A stretch of 64,000 nt of DNA from Notamacropus eugenii (GCF_028372415.1 NW_027325120.1:377501-441500); one strand, 5' to 3'. Numbered from the stretch's first letter, positions 23,693-35,950 are shown. The notes: a model not told the origin generated them from the letters alone. Program-made: numbers and translations.

Positions 23693-26600
23693 ATGGTGGG
23701 AAAGAGGATAGAGGGAAATACACAGATTGTAACCATAACTGTGAATGTGAATGGAATTAACTCACCCATAAAACGGAGACAGATAGCAGAATGGATCAAG
23801 AGCCATAATCCAACAATATGTTGTTTACAAGGAACACATCTGAACCTGGGGGGATACACACAGGATAAAGACAAAGGTTGGAGCAGAATATATTGTGCTT
23901 CAGCTGATGAAAGAAAAGCAGGAATAGCAATCCTAACCTCAGACAAAGCAAAAGGATAAGTAGATCTAATCAAAAGTGATAAGGATGGAAACTATATCCT
24001 GCTAAAAGGCACCAAAGACAATGAAGCAATATCTTTACTAAACATGTATGCTCCAAGTGGTATAGCCTCCCAATTCTTGGACGAGACGTCACAAGACTTG
24101 AAGTAAGAAAGTGACAGCAAAACTATATTATTGGAGGACCTCAACCACCCCCTCTCTGAACTTGATACATCTAACTTCAAAATAAAGAAGAAAGAGGTTA
24201 AGGAGGAAAATAAAACTCTGTGGATATGATAGATCTCTGGAGACAACTGAATGAAAATAGAAAGGAATATGCCTTTTTCTCAGCGGTACATGGCATATAT
24301 ACTAAAATTGACCATGTACTAGGACACAAAAACTTCAAAATCCAGTGCAGAAAGGCAGAGATAATCAATGCATCCTTCTCAGATCATAATGCAATAACAA
24401 TTATATGTAATAAAAGGCCATGGAAAGATAAATCAAAAAGCAATTGGAAACTAAATAATCTAATCCTAAAGAAGGAGTGGGTTAAAGAAGCAATCGCAGA
24501 AACAATCAACAACTTCATTCCAGAGAATGGCAATAATGAGGCAACATACCAAATCTTATGGAATACTGAAAAAGCAGCTCTTATGGGAAGTTTTATATCT
24601 TTGAATGCTTACATGAATAAAATAGAGCAAAAGGAGATCAATAATTCAGTCATTCAGGAGAAAAAACCAGAACAAGAACAAATTCAAAATCCTCAAATAA
24701 ATACCATATTAGAAATACAGAAAACCAAAGGAGAGATTAATAAAACAGAAATTAAGAAAACTACTGAATTAATAAATAAAACCAATAGTTGGTTTTATGA
24801 CAAAACTAAGAAAATTCATAAACCTTTGGTCAAATTGATTTGAAAAAAGAGAAAAAATCAAATAACTAATATGAAAAACGAAAGGGGTGAATTCACCTCT
24901 AATAAAGAGGAAATTAAAACAATGATTAACAATTGCTGAAGTTAGCAAAATAAATATTATTTGTGTCTCAGTTGGTTAATGTTTAAAGAAAATTCTTTTG
25001 TAGTCCATATTGTAAATGCTTTAAAAAGAAGCATCACCTGGCCTAAACTGTGAATTGCCTTATCTGTTATAAACTTTGTTAAAAAAAATAAATAATAAAA
25101 AAAAAAATAAAAATAAATAAAAATATTAAAGGGAGGGGCAAGGAAATTCCTTTGCCCAACTTTATGCCCACAAATTCAGTCATCTAACCGAGTTGGATGA
25201 GTATTTTAAAAAATAGAAATTGCCCAGATTAACATAAGAGGAAGTTGAATCCTGAAAGAAACCCATCTGAGAAAAAGAAATTGAAGAAGTTATCAATGAC
25301 GTCCCTAGTGAAAAATCTCCAGGGCCCAATGGATTTAAAAGTGAATTCTATCAAACATTTTAAGAACAGTTAATTCCAATACTATATAGACTATTTTTTA
25401 AAATTGTTGAAAAGGTTTCCTCCCAAATATTTTCTATGATATAAATATGGTTTTGATACCTAAACCAGAAAGAGACCAAACAGAGAAAGAAAATTAAAGA
25501 CCAATTTCTCTAATGAATATAGATCGAAAAATTTCAAATAAGATTTCAACAAAAAGAAATACAGCAGCTTACCGCAAGAATAATACATTATGGTCAGGTA
25601 GGATCCATACGAGGAATGCAGGGTTGGTTCAATATTAGGAAAACTACTAGCATTATCGATCATATCAACAACAAAACTAACTAAAACCATATGATTATCT
25701 CAATAGATGCAGAAAAAGGTTTTGAGTCAATACTACACCCATTCCTTTTAAAAACATAGGAACAAAGAGAACTTTCCAAAAAATAATAAGCCCTATCTAC
25801 CTAAAATCTTCAGCAAGCATTATATGGAATGGAGATAAGCTAGAAGCATTTCCAATATGAACAGGGGTGAAACAAGGATGTCCATTATCAGCACTATTAT
25901 TCAATATGGTACTAGAAATGTTAGCTGTAGCAATTATACAAGATAAAGAAATTGAAGGAATAAGAATAGTCAAACAAGAAGCGAAGTTATCACTCTTTGC
26001 AGATGATATGATGATACACTAAGCGAATCCTGAATTCAAGTAAAAAGCTACTTGAAATAATAAACAACTTTGGCAAATTACAGGTTACAAAATAAACCCG
26101 CACAAACCTTCTGCATTCCTAGATATTAGCAACAAAGTCCAACAGCAAGAGATAGAAAGAGAAATTCCATTGAAAGGTAGGGTAGACACTGTAAAATAGT
26201 TGAGAGTTTACCTGCAAAACAAACCCAGGGACTACATGAACACAATTCCCAGACACTTTTTCCACAGATAAAGTCAGATCTAAGTAAGTGGAAAACATCA
26301 GTTGCTCATGGGTAGGCCGAGCTAATATAATAAAAATGACAATTCTACCTAAATTAATTGACTTATTTAGTGCCATGCAAATTCAGGTATCAGATAATTA
26401 TTTTCTAGAGCTGGATAAAATAACATCCAAATTCATCTGGAAGAAGAAAAGGTGCAGAATATCTAAGAAATGCTAGGGAAAGGGGTTTAGGGCTACCAGA
26501 CCTCAAATTGTATTATAAAGCAGCAATTATCAAAACCACTTGGTACTGGCTAAGAAACAGAAGGGTAGAAAAGTGGAATGTTCTAGGCATTCAAGACACA

Positions 26601-26930
26601 GTAGGCAAGGAATATAGCAGCTTCGTGTTTGACACACCCAAGGACCCCAGCTTCTGCTATAAGAACTCAATGTTCTACAAAAATTGCTGGGAAAGCTGGA
26701 TAACAGAGTGATGGTAACAAGGCATAGGCCCATGCCTGACACCATTCACAAGAATAAAGTCCAAATCCGTACACGATCTAGGTATACAGATTGATACCAT
26801 GGACAAACTGGAGGAGCAAGGAATAGTGTATTTATCAGACTTATGGAGAAGGGAAGAATTTTTGACCAAAGAAGAGATGGAAAGCATTTTGAAATGCAAG
26901 ATGGATTATTTTGATTACATTAAAGTCAAG
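23693..26930 (+). pseudogene. L1 ORF2 remnant (endonuclease and reverse transcriptase)
   Basis: The N-terminal apurinic-like endonuclease begins near 23693 with TVNVNGINSPIKRRQI and retains SDHNAI near 24379-24396. The usual QETH motif reads QGTH (GGA at 23831-23833), so the catalytic Glu is lost. Reverse-transcriptase pieces follow: SPGPNGF near 25315, ISIDAEKGF near 25698, the QGCPLS region near 25875, and FADD (25996-26007). A late piece carries LYYKAAIIKTTWYWLRNRR at about 26504. The Cys-rich C-terminal segment (CX3CX7HX4C) of other L1s is not seen between about 26930 and the 3' region. An inserted piece at about 24935-25145 interrupts the frame. Confidence 0.83.
24935..25145 (+). mobile_element. 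Unidentified insert inside L1 ORF2
   Basis: ORF2 homology stops after 'aaaacaatgattaacaatt' and resumes at 'cctttgcccaacttt' (a FAQLYA-like segment). The roughly 210 bp between are foreign: about 150 bp of AT-rich sequence ('gtctcagttggttaatg', 'cacctggcctaaactgtg') followed by an A-rich tail of TAAA type. This looks like a small retroposon, but the family was not recognised and no clear target-site duplication was found. Confidence 0.5.
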
Positions 26931-27399
26931 ATGTGCACAAATGTGCATACCCTTTGAGTCAGCAATGTCGCTTCTATGACTCTATCCCCAAGACATCATA
27001 AAAATGGGAAATGGTCCCACACGTACAAAAATATTTATAGCAGCACTCCTTGTAGTTGCCAAAAACTGGAAATCAAGAGGATGCCCATCAACTGGGAAAT
27101 GGATGAATAAATTATAGTATAAGAATGGAATGGAGTACTATTGCCCCATAAGAAATGATGAACAAGAAGACTTCAGAGAGGCATGGAAGGATTTATATGA
27201 TCTCATGCTGTGAGAAAGGAGCAGAACCAGTACTTTGTGCACAGCAACGAGCACAATGTGCGAGAGTTTTTTCTGGTAGACTTGGAACTTCGTAAGAACG
27301 CAAGCACTTAAAAAAAATTTCCACTGGTCTTCTAAGGCAAAATACCTTCCACATTCAGAGGAAGAACTATGGTATTCATTCACAGAATGGAGCAGGTCA

Positions 27400-27411
<12 letters not shown>

Positions 27412-27444
<33 letters not shown>
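27412..27444 (+). repeat. (GT)n microsatellite in L1 3' region
   Basis: About 33 bp of perfect GT dinucleotides. Confidence 0.95.
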
Positions 27445-27446
<2 letters not shown>

Positions 27447-27655
27447 TGGTTTGATTTGTTATATGATTTCTTCCATTTATTTTAGTTCGTCTACAAAGCA
27501 TGAGTATAGGGAAAACGTATAAAATAGGAAAGTATGTGTAGATCCTATAAAGAATTGTATGCCATCTTGCAGATGGGAGTTGTAGGGGGATATTTTAGAG
27601 GGAAAAAATGTATGTTTTATAGTAATGGTTACAGAACATTAAAAATAAAAAAAAT

Positions 27656-30600
27656 CTCATTTTCTGGTAGGCTCACATTTAGTGTCATACTTAGTTTTGG
27701 TGTATTAGGGTTAGAATCAGAGAACAATTTCGGTTAAAATTGGAGACATTTATCGTTGGAATTAGAGAATTAGAGGGTGCACTGAAAATCGTAGAGACTT
27801 AAGGGATATCATTCTACTATATTCAGAGTTGGATTTAAAGTTAGAATCGGAATGCATTTAGGGCTATAGTTAGGCCTCACAGACTTGGAGGTAATTTACG
27901 GTTAGCATTAGGTTTAGAGTTAGCATTAGGGTAAGTGTTAGAATCAGAGTGCATTTCTTCTTAAGGTTTGCAGTTGTAGTGCATTTATGGTAAGGGTTAG
28001 GGTTAGTTTTAGAGTCAGAGAATCGAAGTCAGATTGAATTTAGTGTTAGAATTCCATATAGGGTAAGGTTTTTCTTTCGGTCTAGAATCAGAGGGCATTT
28101 AGAGTTGAGATTAGATCTGAAAAATTGCAGCTCATTTAGAGTTAACGTTAAGATCCGAGGGCTTTTGGTTTCAGCATTAGAATCGGAGCACACTTCGGGT
28201 TAGTACATTTAGACTTACTGATAGCGTCATAATTGTAGCGCATTTACGGGTTGGGATTAGGGTTACTGTTAAAATAAGAGCCCATTTAGGATAAGGATTA
28301 AGGTTCGGTTTAGAATCAGAGAGCATTTTTTAGTTTTAGGGTTAGGATTAAAATCAGAGCACATTCAATGTTAGGGTGATACTTGGAGCACATTTCCAAT
28401 CGCAATTCAGGTTTGGGTTAGGGTTAGAATCTTTGCGCATATACAGTGAAAATTAGAGAGGATTTAGGGTTTGCGTTATTGTTTTACTTAAGGTTTGAGG
28501 TCATTTAGAGTTAGAGTTAGAGTTAGGGTGAGAGTCTGAGACTGCATTTAGCATTCAGGTTAGACCTAGTAGAATCAGAGCTCTTTATCTTTAGTGTTAG
28601 AACTGGAGCACATTTAGCTGCAGGGTTTTGAATTGTAGTGCATTTACACTTAGGCATACGGTTAGTGTTAGAATCAGACCTCATTTATCGTAAGGATTGA
28701 GATTCGCTTTAGAATCAGAGCACGTTAATGGTTTTAGGTTTAGGGTTAGGTTTAAAGTCAGAGAGCATTTGGGGTTGTGGTTACTGTTGGAATTGGAGCA
28801 CATTTGTAATTGGAATTTTGAAGCTCATTTTTGGTTAGGGTATTATTTAGTCTAACGGTTAGGGTTAGAAGAAGATTCATGTTCTGGTAGACTTGGAGTG
28901 CATTGAAGGTTGCTGTTATTGTTAGTGTTAGGTCACCTTTAGGATTAGAGTTAGGATGAAAAGCGCAGTGAAGTAGGGTTTGGTTTATGTTAACGTTATA
29001 AGTAGGGTTAGTGTTAATGTTAGAATCAGGGATAGAGTTAGGGTAAAATTAGAGCGAATTTAGGTTTCAAATCGGAGTACATTTTGGGTTACAGTTTGAC
29101 CTGATAGAATCAGAATTCATTTAGTGTTAGCATAAGAATCGGAGAGCATTTTTGGCTGTGGTTTTAATTTGTATGGCATTTAGGTTTAGGGTAAGGGTTA
29201 TGATCGCATCCCATTTAGTGCTAGGGTTGGAATTGAACCACATTTAGATTTAGATTGCATTTAGGGTTAGGGTTATGGTTAGAAACGGAGCGTATTAAGT
29301 GTTAGAATTACAGCGTGTATAGGTTTACAGTCAGGGTTAAGGTTAGAGCTCATTGAGGTTTAGTGTTAGGGTAAGAACTGGCAAACCATTTGGGGTTAGG
29401 GTTAGACCAGTTAGCATTGGAAATCATTTAGTGTTAACGTCACAGTCCCAGCACATTTAGTGTTAGGTTAAAATCTTAACGCTTTCAGGGCTGGGTTATG
29501 ATTAGTGTTAGTTTTTGAAGAGGAGTGCATTTTGGTTAGGAGTTGGTTTAACGTTTATAATCAGAAAATAAGGGCACCTTTTCTGCCTGTTCAGGATTAG
29601 GGTTTGATGCGGAACACAATTAGATTCACTGTTAGAATCGTAGCATGGCAGTTGGATCGCATTATATGTTAGAATCGCATTTACTGCTGGAATCACATTT
29701 ATTGATATATTTAGGTTTAGGTATCGGGTTAGGATTAGAATCAGAGAACAATTTCGGTTAAAATTGGAGACATTTATGGTTGGAACTGGAGAATGTGAGG
29801 GTGCATTTAGAATTGTAGATATTTTCGGGTCAGAATCCCACCATATTCATGGTTAGGTTTAGAGTTAAAATGAGAGCGCTTTTAAGGCTAGAATTCAAGC
29901 TGACAGAATTGGGGTTTATTTAAGGTTATCATTAGGTTTAGGGTTAGCATTATGGTAAGGGTTAGAATCGGAATGCATTTCTGCTTTGGGTTTGAACTGC
30001 AGCGCATTTACATTTAGGGTTAGTGTTATAATCGTAGTGCATTTAGGGTTAGGGTTAGAAACACAGAAGCGAAGTCAAATTGCAGTTAGGGTTAGAATGT
30101 CATGTAGGGTAAGGTTTTTCTTTAGGTCCAGGATCACAAGTGCTTTAGGGTTGTAGTTAGATCTGATAGAATTGGAGGTCATTTAGGGTTAGCATTAAGA
30201 TAGGAAGGCTTTTGGGTTCAGGATTAGACTCGAAACACAGTCAGGGTTGTACCGCTTACTGATAAAATCAATATTGGAGCACATTTACGGGTGAGGAAGG
30301 AGGGAAGACCGATTCGGGGGAGGGATAAGGGAGCGGGGAGTGGAAAGGGAAGGGGAGATGGGGCTAACTTACTTAGGGTAGGGATTAAAGTTCTGTTTAG
30401 GATCACAGCACATTGTGTGTTTTTTGAGTTAAGGTTAGGGTTAAAATCAGAGCACATTTAGGGTTAGCGTTAGGGTTAGAATTGGAGTACATTTAAGCTC
30501 GCATTTAGGGGTATGGTTAGGCTTAGAATCTGAGTACCTATAGGGTTAGAGTCAGTGGATTTAGGGTTTGGATTTGTGTTGCGCTTAAGGTTAGAGTTAG

Positions 30601-32880
30601 AGTTCATTTAGAGTTAGAGTTAAGGTTAGAATCTGAGAGCTCATTTAGTTATAGGTTTATACCTGATAGAATCGGAGCTCATTTATGGTTAGCATTAGAA
30701 TAGGAGCTCATTTCTTAGTAGGGTTCAGAATTGTAGCGCATTTATGGTTACGGTCGGTGTTAATGTTATAATCTTAGATCACTTAGGGTTAGGATCATAA
30801 TTCGATTTGGAGTCAGAGCACATTTTGTCCTTTTAAGTTTTGGATTAGGTTTAAAATCCGAGCACATGTAGGGTTAGGGTTAGGGTTAGAATTGGAGGAC
30901 TTCTAGAATCACAGTCTCGGAGATCATTTAGTGTTAGCTTAAGTTATAGTGTAAGGGTTACGGTTAGAATCAAATTCAGGACCTGACAGAATGGGAGTGC
31001 ATTTAGGGTTAGAGTTAGGGTTAGAACTGGAGAGCTCATTTGGGGTTAGATCTGAGAATATGGGAGATCATTTAGTGTTAATATTAGCATCGCATCACAT
31101 TTAGTGTTAGGGTGAGAGTCTTAGCGCTTTTAGCGCAGGATTATGATTAGGTTTAGGGTCAGAATCAGAGTGGGATCGCATTTAGTGTTAGAATCGTATT
31201 CAGTGTTAGAATCACATTTAGTGTTAGGTTTAATTATTTTGTTAGGGTTAGAATCAAAGGAAAACTTCGATTAAAATTGGAGAAATTTGTGGTTGGAATA
31301 GGAGAATGATAGGGTGCATTTAGAATTGTGTTGTCTTTAGGGTTAAAATCTCACCATATTCAGGATTAGATTTTGTGTTAGAATTGGAGAACAGAGTCAG
31401 ATCGCATTTAGTGTTGTAATGGCATTAGGGATTAGATTTTGCATAAGGCATCGAATCAGAGGCCATTTGGAGCTCGGGTTAGGCCTGATATAATTAGAGC
31501 TCATTTACAGTTAGTGTTAGAATCAGATTGCGTTGACGGTTGGAATCAGAGAGCTTTTAGGTTAGGCTTATAGTTATCGTTAAGGTTAGAGCTCATTTAG
31601 AGATAGAGTTAGTGTGAGAGTATGAAAGCGCATTTAGCGTTAGATTTAGACTAAAAGAATCAAAGGTCATTTATGGTTAGTATTAGAATTGTAAGCACAT
31701 TTCGTGTTAGGGTTTGGAATTGTATTGCATTTCTTGTTATGGTTAGGGCTAGCTGCATAATCAAAACTCATTTCGGGTAAAGATTGAAGTTTGGTTTGGA
31801 ATCAGAGGACATTAAGGCTTTTAGGTTTAGGTTTAGGATTAAAATCAGAGAGCTTTGAGGGTTAGGATGATGCTTAGAATTGGAGCACACTTGAAATCGG
31901 AGTTGCAGAGCTCATTTGGGGGTAGAGTTAGGGTTAGAATCTGTGACCATATACGGTTAGAATCAGAGCAGATTTAGGGTCTAGGTTATTGTTATGCTTG
32001 TGTATAGAGCTCATTTAGAATTAGGCTGAGAGTCTGAGGGTGCATTTAGCATTAGGGTTAGACCTAATAGAAACAGAGCTCATTTATTGTTAGCGTTAGA
32101 ATTGTAGCACATTTTTCTTTTGGATTTGGAATTATAGTACATTTACATTCAGTAATAGGGTTAGTGTTAGAAAGGAAGCTCATTTAGGGTAACGGTTGAG
32201 GTTCGGTTTAGAATCAGAGCACAATAATGCTTTTAGGTTGAGGGTTAAGGTTAAATCAGAGAGTTTTTAGGGTTGTGGTTAGGATTAGAATGGACTCGGA
32301 GTTTCAAAGCTCATTTACGGTTAGGGCAATGTTTAGTGTAAAGATTAGCGTTAAAATCAGGATCAGGGTCTGATGGAATTGGAGTGCATTCAGAGTTATT
32401 GTTAGGGTTAGTGTCGCATTTAGCGTTAGGGTTAGCATTAAAAGCACAGTACATTAAGTTTTGGTTTGTGTTAAAGTTATAATCTGGTTTCGGGTTAGTA
32501 TTAGACTCAGTTTTAGAGTTAGGGTTAAAATTAGAGTGAATTTGGGGTTCAAATAGTAGTACATTTTGGATTATTGTTTGACCTGATAGAATTTCGCGTT
32601 AGAATGAGAAGTGGATTCTTACTTGTGGTGTAAATTTGTACCGCATTTTTTGTTAGTAATAGCGTTAGGTTTTAGGCTATCACTGCTTCCCATTTAGTTC
32701 TACAGTTGGAAGTGGAGCGTATTTAGATTTAGCGTTAGGGTTAGCTTTATAAATGGAGTGTATTTAAGATTACAATTACAGGACATATAGGTTCACAGTG
32801 AGACTTCAGGTTTGAGATCTTTTAAGGTTAGACTTAAGGTTAGAATTGGCAAGCAAATTTGGAGTTAAGGTAGGACTTGT
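27656..32880 (+). repeat. Telomere-like (TTAGGG) satellite with higher-order repeats
   Basis: About 5.2 kb built from units like TTAGGGTTAGAATCGGAGCACATTTAGGG. Perfect TTAGGG runs are never longer than a few units. Two levels of order are visible. A marker beginning 'gaatcagagaacaatttcgg' recurs at 27714, 29738 and (diverged) 31251, giving periods of 2024 and 1513 bp. A second marker ('ggttcggtttagaatcagag') occurs in close pairs at 28302/28701, 30389/30799 and 31788/32200, each pair about 400-412 bp apart. So there are at least three copies of a 1.4-2.1 kb unit, each holding two roughly 400-bp submodules. It is the mirror counterpart of 20531-21480 but about five times longer. Confidence 0.9.
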
Positions 32881-33039
32881 ATTTCCAACTATATACTCAA
32901 ATTCCTCTTCCAAATTCCAATTCCAAACTCCTTTTCCAAATCCGAACTTTAAATTCCTTTTCCACATTCCACATTCCAATTCCATACTCAAATTCTAATT
33001 ACAAATTCCAATTCTAAATTATCCTTCGAAATTCTAATT
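32881..33039 (+). repeat. AATTCC hexamer satellite between telomere-like block and HAL1 B
   Basis: About 160 bp of AATTCC-type units that continue beyond HAL1 copy B at 35961. HAL1 B therefore split a single array. Confidence 0.88.
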
Positions 33040-33049
33040 TTAAATTCTT
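33040..33049 (+). repeat. Target-site duplication of HAL1 copy B (left)
   Basis: TTAAATTCTT, identical to 35951-35960. Confidence 0.75.
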
Positions 33050-34025
33050 TTTTTAATTTAACTTTTAACATTTATTTTCACACAATTTTGGGTTACAAAT
33101 TTTCTCCCCTTTTATCCCCTCCCCCCCTGACCCAAGCTTTCTAATTGCCCCTGTGAGCTATCTGCTCTCTCCTCTATCCTCCCTCCCTGCCCTTGTCTCC
33201 GTCTTCTCTTTTGTCCTGTAGGGCCAGAGAGCTTTCTTGACCCCTTAACCTGTATTTATTGTTACCCAGTGGTAAGAACATTACATTTGGTCCTAACACT
33301 TTGATTTGCAACTTCTTTAGCTCCCTCCCTCTCCACCCCTTCCCCTTGGAAGACAGGCAATTCAATATAGGCCAAATCTGTGTAGTTTTGCAAATGATTT
33401 CCATACTAGTTGTGTTGTATAGGACTAACTATATTTCCCTCCATCCTATCCTGTCCCCCATTACTTCTATTTTCTTATGGTCCTTTCCCTCCCCATGAGT
33501 GTCGACCTCGTATTACATTCTCCTCCCCTACCCTCCCCTCTATCCTCCCCCCCACCCTGCTTGTGCCCCTGTCCCCCACTCTCCTGTATTATGAGATAGG
33601 TTTTCCTATCAAAATGAGTGTGCATTATATTCTTTCCTTTAGTGGAATGTGATGAGAGTAGACCTCATGTTTTTCTCTTGCCTCCCCTCTTTATCCAACA
33701 ACTAATAAGTCTTTTGCTTGCCTCTTTTATGAGAGATAATTTGCCCCATATAACTTCTCCCTTTCTCCTCCCAATATTTCTCTCTCACTGCTTGATTTCA
33801 TTTTTTTAAGATATGATCCCATCCTCTTCAATTCACTCTGTGCACTCTGTCTCTATGTGTGTGTGCGTGTGTGCATGTGTGTGTGTGTGTACTCCCACCC
33901 AGTACCCAGATACTGAAATGTTTCAAGAGTTACAAATATTGTCTTTCCATGTAGGAATGTAAACAGTTCAACTTTAGTAAGTCCCTTATGACTTCTCTTT
34001 GCTGTTCACCTTTTCATGCTTCTCT

Positions 34026-35114
34026 TCATTCTTGTGTTAGAAAGTCAAATTTTCTTTCCAGCTCTGGTCTTTTCATGAGGAAAATTTGAAAGTCCTCTAT
34101 TTCATTGAAAGACCATTTTTTCTCCTGAAGTATTATACTCAGTTTTTCTGGGTAGGTGATTCTTGGCTTCAGTCTTACTTCCTTTGACTTCTGGAATATC
34201 CTATTCAATTCCCTTCTATCCCTCAATGTAGAGGGTGCCAGATCTTGTGTTATCCTGATTGTATTTCCACAATATTTGAATTGTTTCTTTCTAGCTGCTT
34301 GCAATATTTTCTCTTTCACCTCGGAATTCTGGAATTTGGCCACAATGCTCCTAGGAGTTTCTCTTTTTGGATCTCTTTCATGCGGTATTCTGCGGATTCC
34401 TTGAATATTTATTTTGCCTTCTGGTTCTAGAATCTCAGGGCAGTTTTCCTTGATAATTTCATGGAAGATGATGTCTAGGCTCTTCTTTTGATCATGGTTT
34501 TCACGTAGTCCCACAATTTTTACATTGTCTCTCCTGATTCCATTTTCCAGGCCAGTTGTTTTTCCAATAAGATATTTCACATTATCTTCCATTTTTCAAA
34601 TCTGCGTGGTATGTTCTGAGATATCTGTCTTTCTCATAAAGTCCTTAGCGTCCATCTGTACCATTCCAGTTTTGAAAGAACTATTTTCTTCAGTGAGCTT
34701 TTGAATCTCCTTTTGCATTTGGTTAATTCTGCTTTTGAAAGCATTCTTCTCCTCATTGGCCCCTTGCACCTCCCTTGCCAACTGAGTTAGGCTAATTCTC
34801 AAGGTGCCAATTTCTTCAAGATTTTTTTGGTTCTCCTTTAGCCGGGAGCTGATCTGCTTTTCATGCTTCTCCCTCATCCCTCTCATTTCCCTTCCCAGTC
34901 TTTCCTCCACCTCTCTAACTTGATTTTCAAAATTCCTCTTCAGCTCTTCCATGGCCCGAGCCCATTGGGTGGGCTGGGACACAGAATTCTCGATTTCTGT
35001 GTCTTTGCTTGATGGCAAGCATTGTTCCTCCCCATCAGAAAGGAAGGGAGGAAGTGTCTTTTCTCAGAGAAAATACCCTTCAATAATTTTATTTCTTTTG
35101 CCTTTTCTGGGCAT
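34026..35114 (-). pseudogene. HAL1 ORF1 protein gene, copy B (two nonsense codons)
   Basis: A single frame of 363 codons from ATG 35114 (MPRKGKRNKIIEGYFL). It is interrupted by TGA at codon 17 (35066-35064) and TGA at 34598-34596, with no frameshift noticed. Coiled coil (REVEERLGREMRGMREKHEK), RRM (NVKIVGLRENHDQKKSLDII) and C-terminal domain (KEKILQAARKKQFKYCGN) are all present. Role as for other L1 ORF1 chaperones. Confidence 0.85.
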
Positions 35115-35932
35115 TCTCCCCAATCAGTGACTTGACCTCTGAATGTTCTCCTCACACCCACCTCGCCTCCTGGTCCTCCCAGCCAGCGTTTGGGGACTGA
35201 GATTCAAATGCTGCTTCCCGCCTTAGGGTTTTTGCGGGGGCAGGGCTGCTAATCAGTGTGAGAATTAAGTTCAGGTGGTCAGGGGCAGGGCCGCCTCTCT
35301 GGCTCAGGTCCCTCAGGGGGTTTATGCACAGACCTTCCACAATGGATCCAGGCTCCAGCCCTTTTGAGGAGCCCCTGTCTGTAGCTGCCTCTCAGCTTCT
35401 ATCTCCTGGGGGGGCCCGAGCCATGGGGGCATCCCACTCCCCTCTCAACCCGCCAAAGAGACTCTCTCACCTACCCCCGTCAGTCACCTGTTGGTGGGGG
35501 GGTTGTGCTGCCGCTGGAGATCCCGTCTCTGGAGCCTTCTCATATCTGTGCCTCTCGGAGCCGCGGCCGCTGCAGGTCCGGGCTGGGCTCCGCGTCTGCA
35601 GGGCGACGGACCTTTTGCAAGAGGTTTGCAGGTCCCTCTGTGGGTGAGAGGACCCGCGTGGCCACTGGAGATCCCGTCCCCATAGCTCTGTCGGATTTTT
35701 TCCTCATGGTGTCGTGGCTGCGGCAGGGCTGCCCTCTGATCCCCGTCCCCGTGCCCAGTCTATGGCGCGAAGGACCCCCCGCGAGAGGTTTGCAGGTCTC
35801 TCTGGAACAGAAATCTCCCTCGCTCCAATATTCCGTGGTGTCTGGGTGCAGAATTCGCCCTGGGTTGGTACCCTCTAGCCGTTCTGTGGTTTGTGGGTTC
35901 AGAGCTATGTGTATGTGCGTCTTTCTACTTCG

Positions 35933-35941
35933 CCATCTTGG
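35933..35941 (-). promoter_or_regulatory. YY1-type motif at HAL1 copy B 5' end
   Basis: CCATCTTGG on the + strand, i.e. CCAAGATGG in the element, within the first 20 bases. It shows that the 5' end is intact. Confidence 0.55.
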
Positions 35942-35950
35942 CTCCACCCC

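Larger units (their letters stand above)
21720..27655 (+). mobile_element. Nearly full-length, decayed L1 retrotransposon
   Basis: About 5.9 kb in the spacer of the palindrome. In order: a short 5' leader (to 22058), ORF1 remains (22059-23134), a purine-rich inter-ORF segment, ORF2 endonuclease and reverse-transcriptase remains (about 23693-26930), the marsupial-type L1 3' region (26930-27410, with 'cctttgagtcagcaatg' and 'gcccatcaactgggaaatgg' landmarks), a GT microsatellite and an A-rich end (27640-27655). It belongs to a different subfamily from the HAL1 copies. Multiple stops and frameshifts show it is dead. No target-site duplication was found. Confidence 0.87.
33050..35950 (-). mobile_element. 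Half-L1 (HAL1) retrotransposon, copy B
   Basis: About 2.9 kb on the minus strand with the same parts as copy A: GC-rich leader (35950-35115), ORF1 (35114-34026), and a 3' region with a GT microsatellite near 33858-33889 and a T-rich + strand tail end at about 33050. No ORF2. It is bracketed by a 10-bp perfect target-site duplication. The leader contains a long GC-rich stretch (35400-35830) with NotI-like GCGGCCGC at about 35562. The mirrored position in the left half (near 19.5 kb) has no insertion. Confidence 0.87.

Noticed and set aside
23496-23973. Minus-strand open frames of 75-123 codons rich in Ser, Pro and Phe
   Set aside because: Antisense of the L1 inter-ORF purine tract and the ORF2 start; low-complexity shadow.
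27656-32880. Possibility of a true chromosome end
   Set aside because: TTAGGG runs are short and mixed with a non-telomeric spacer, and unique DNA continues on both sides. This is an interstitial satellite.
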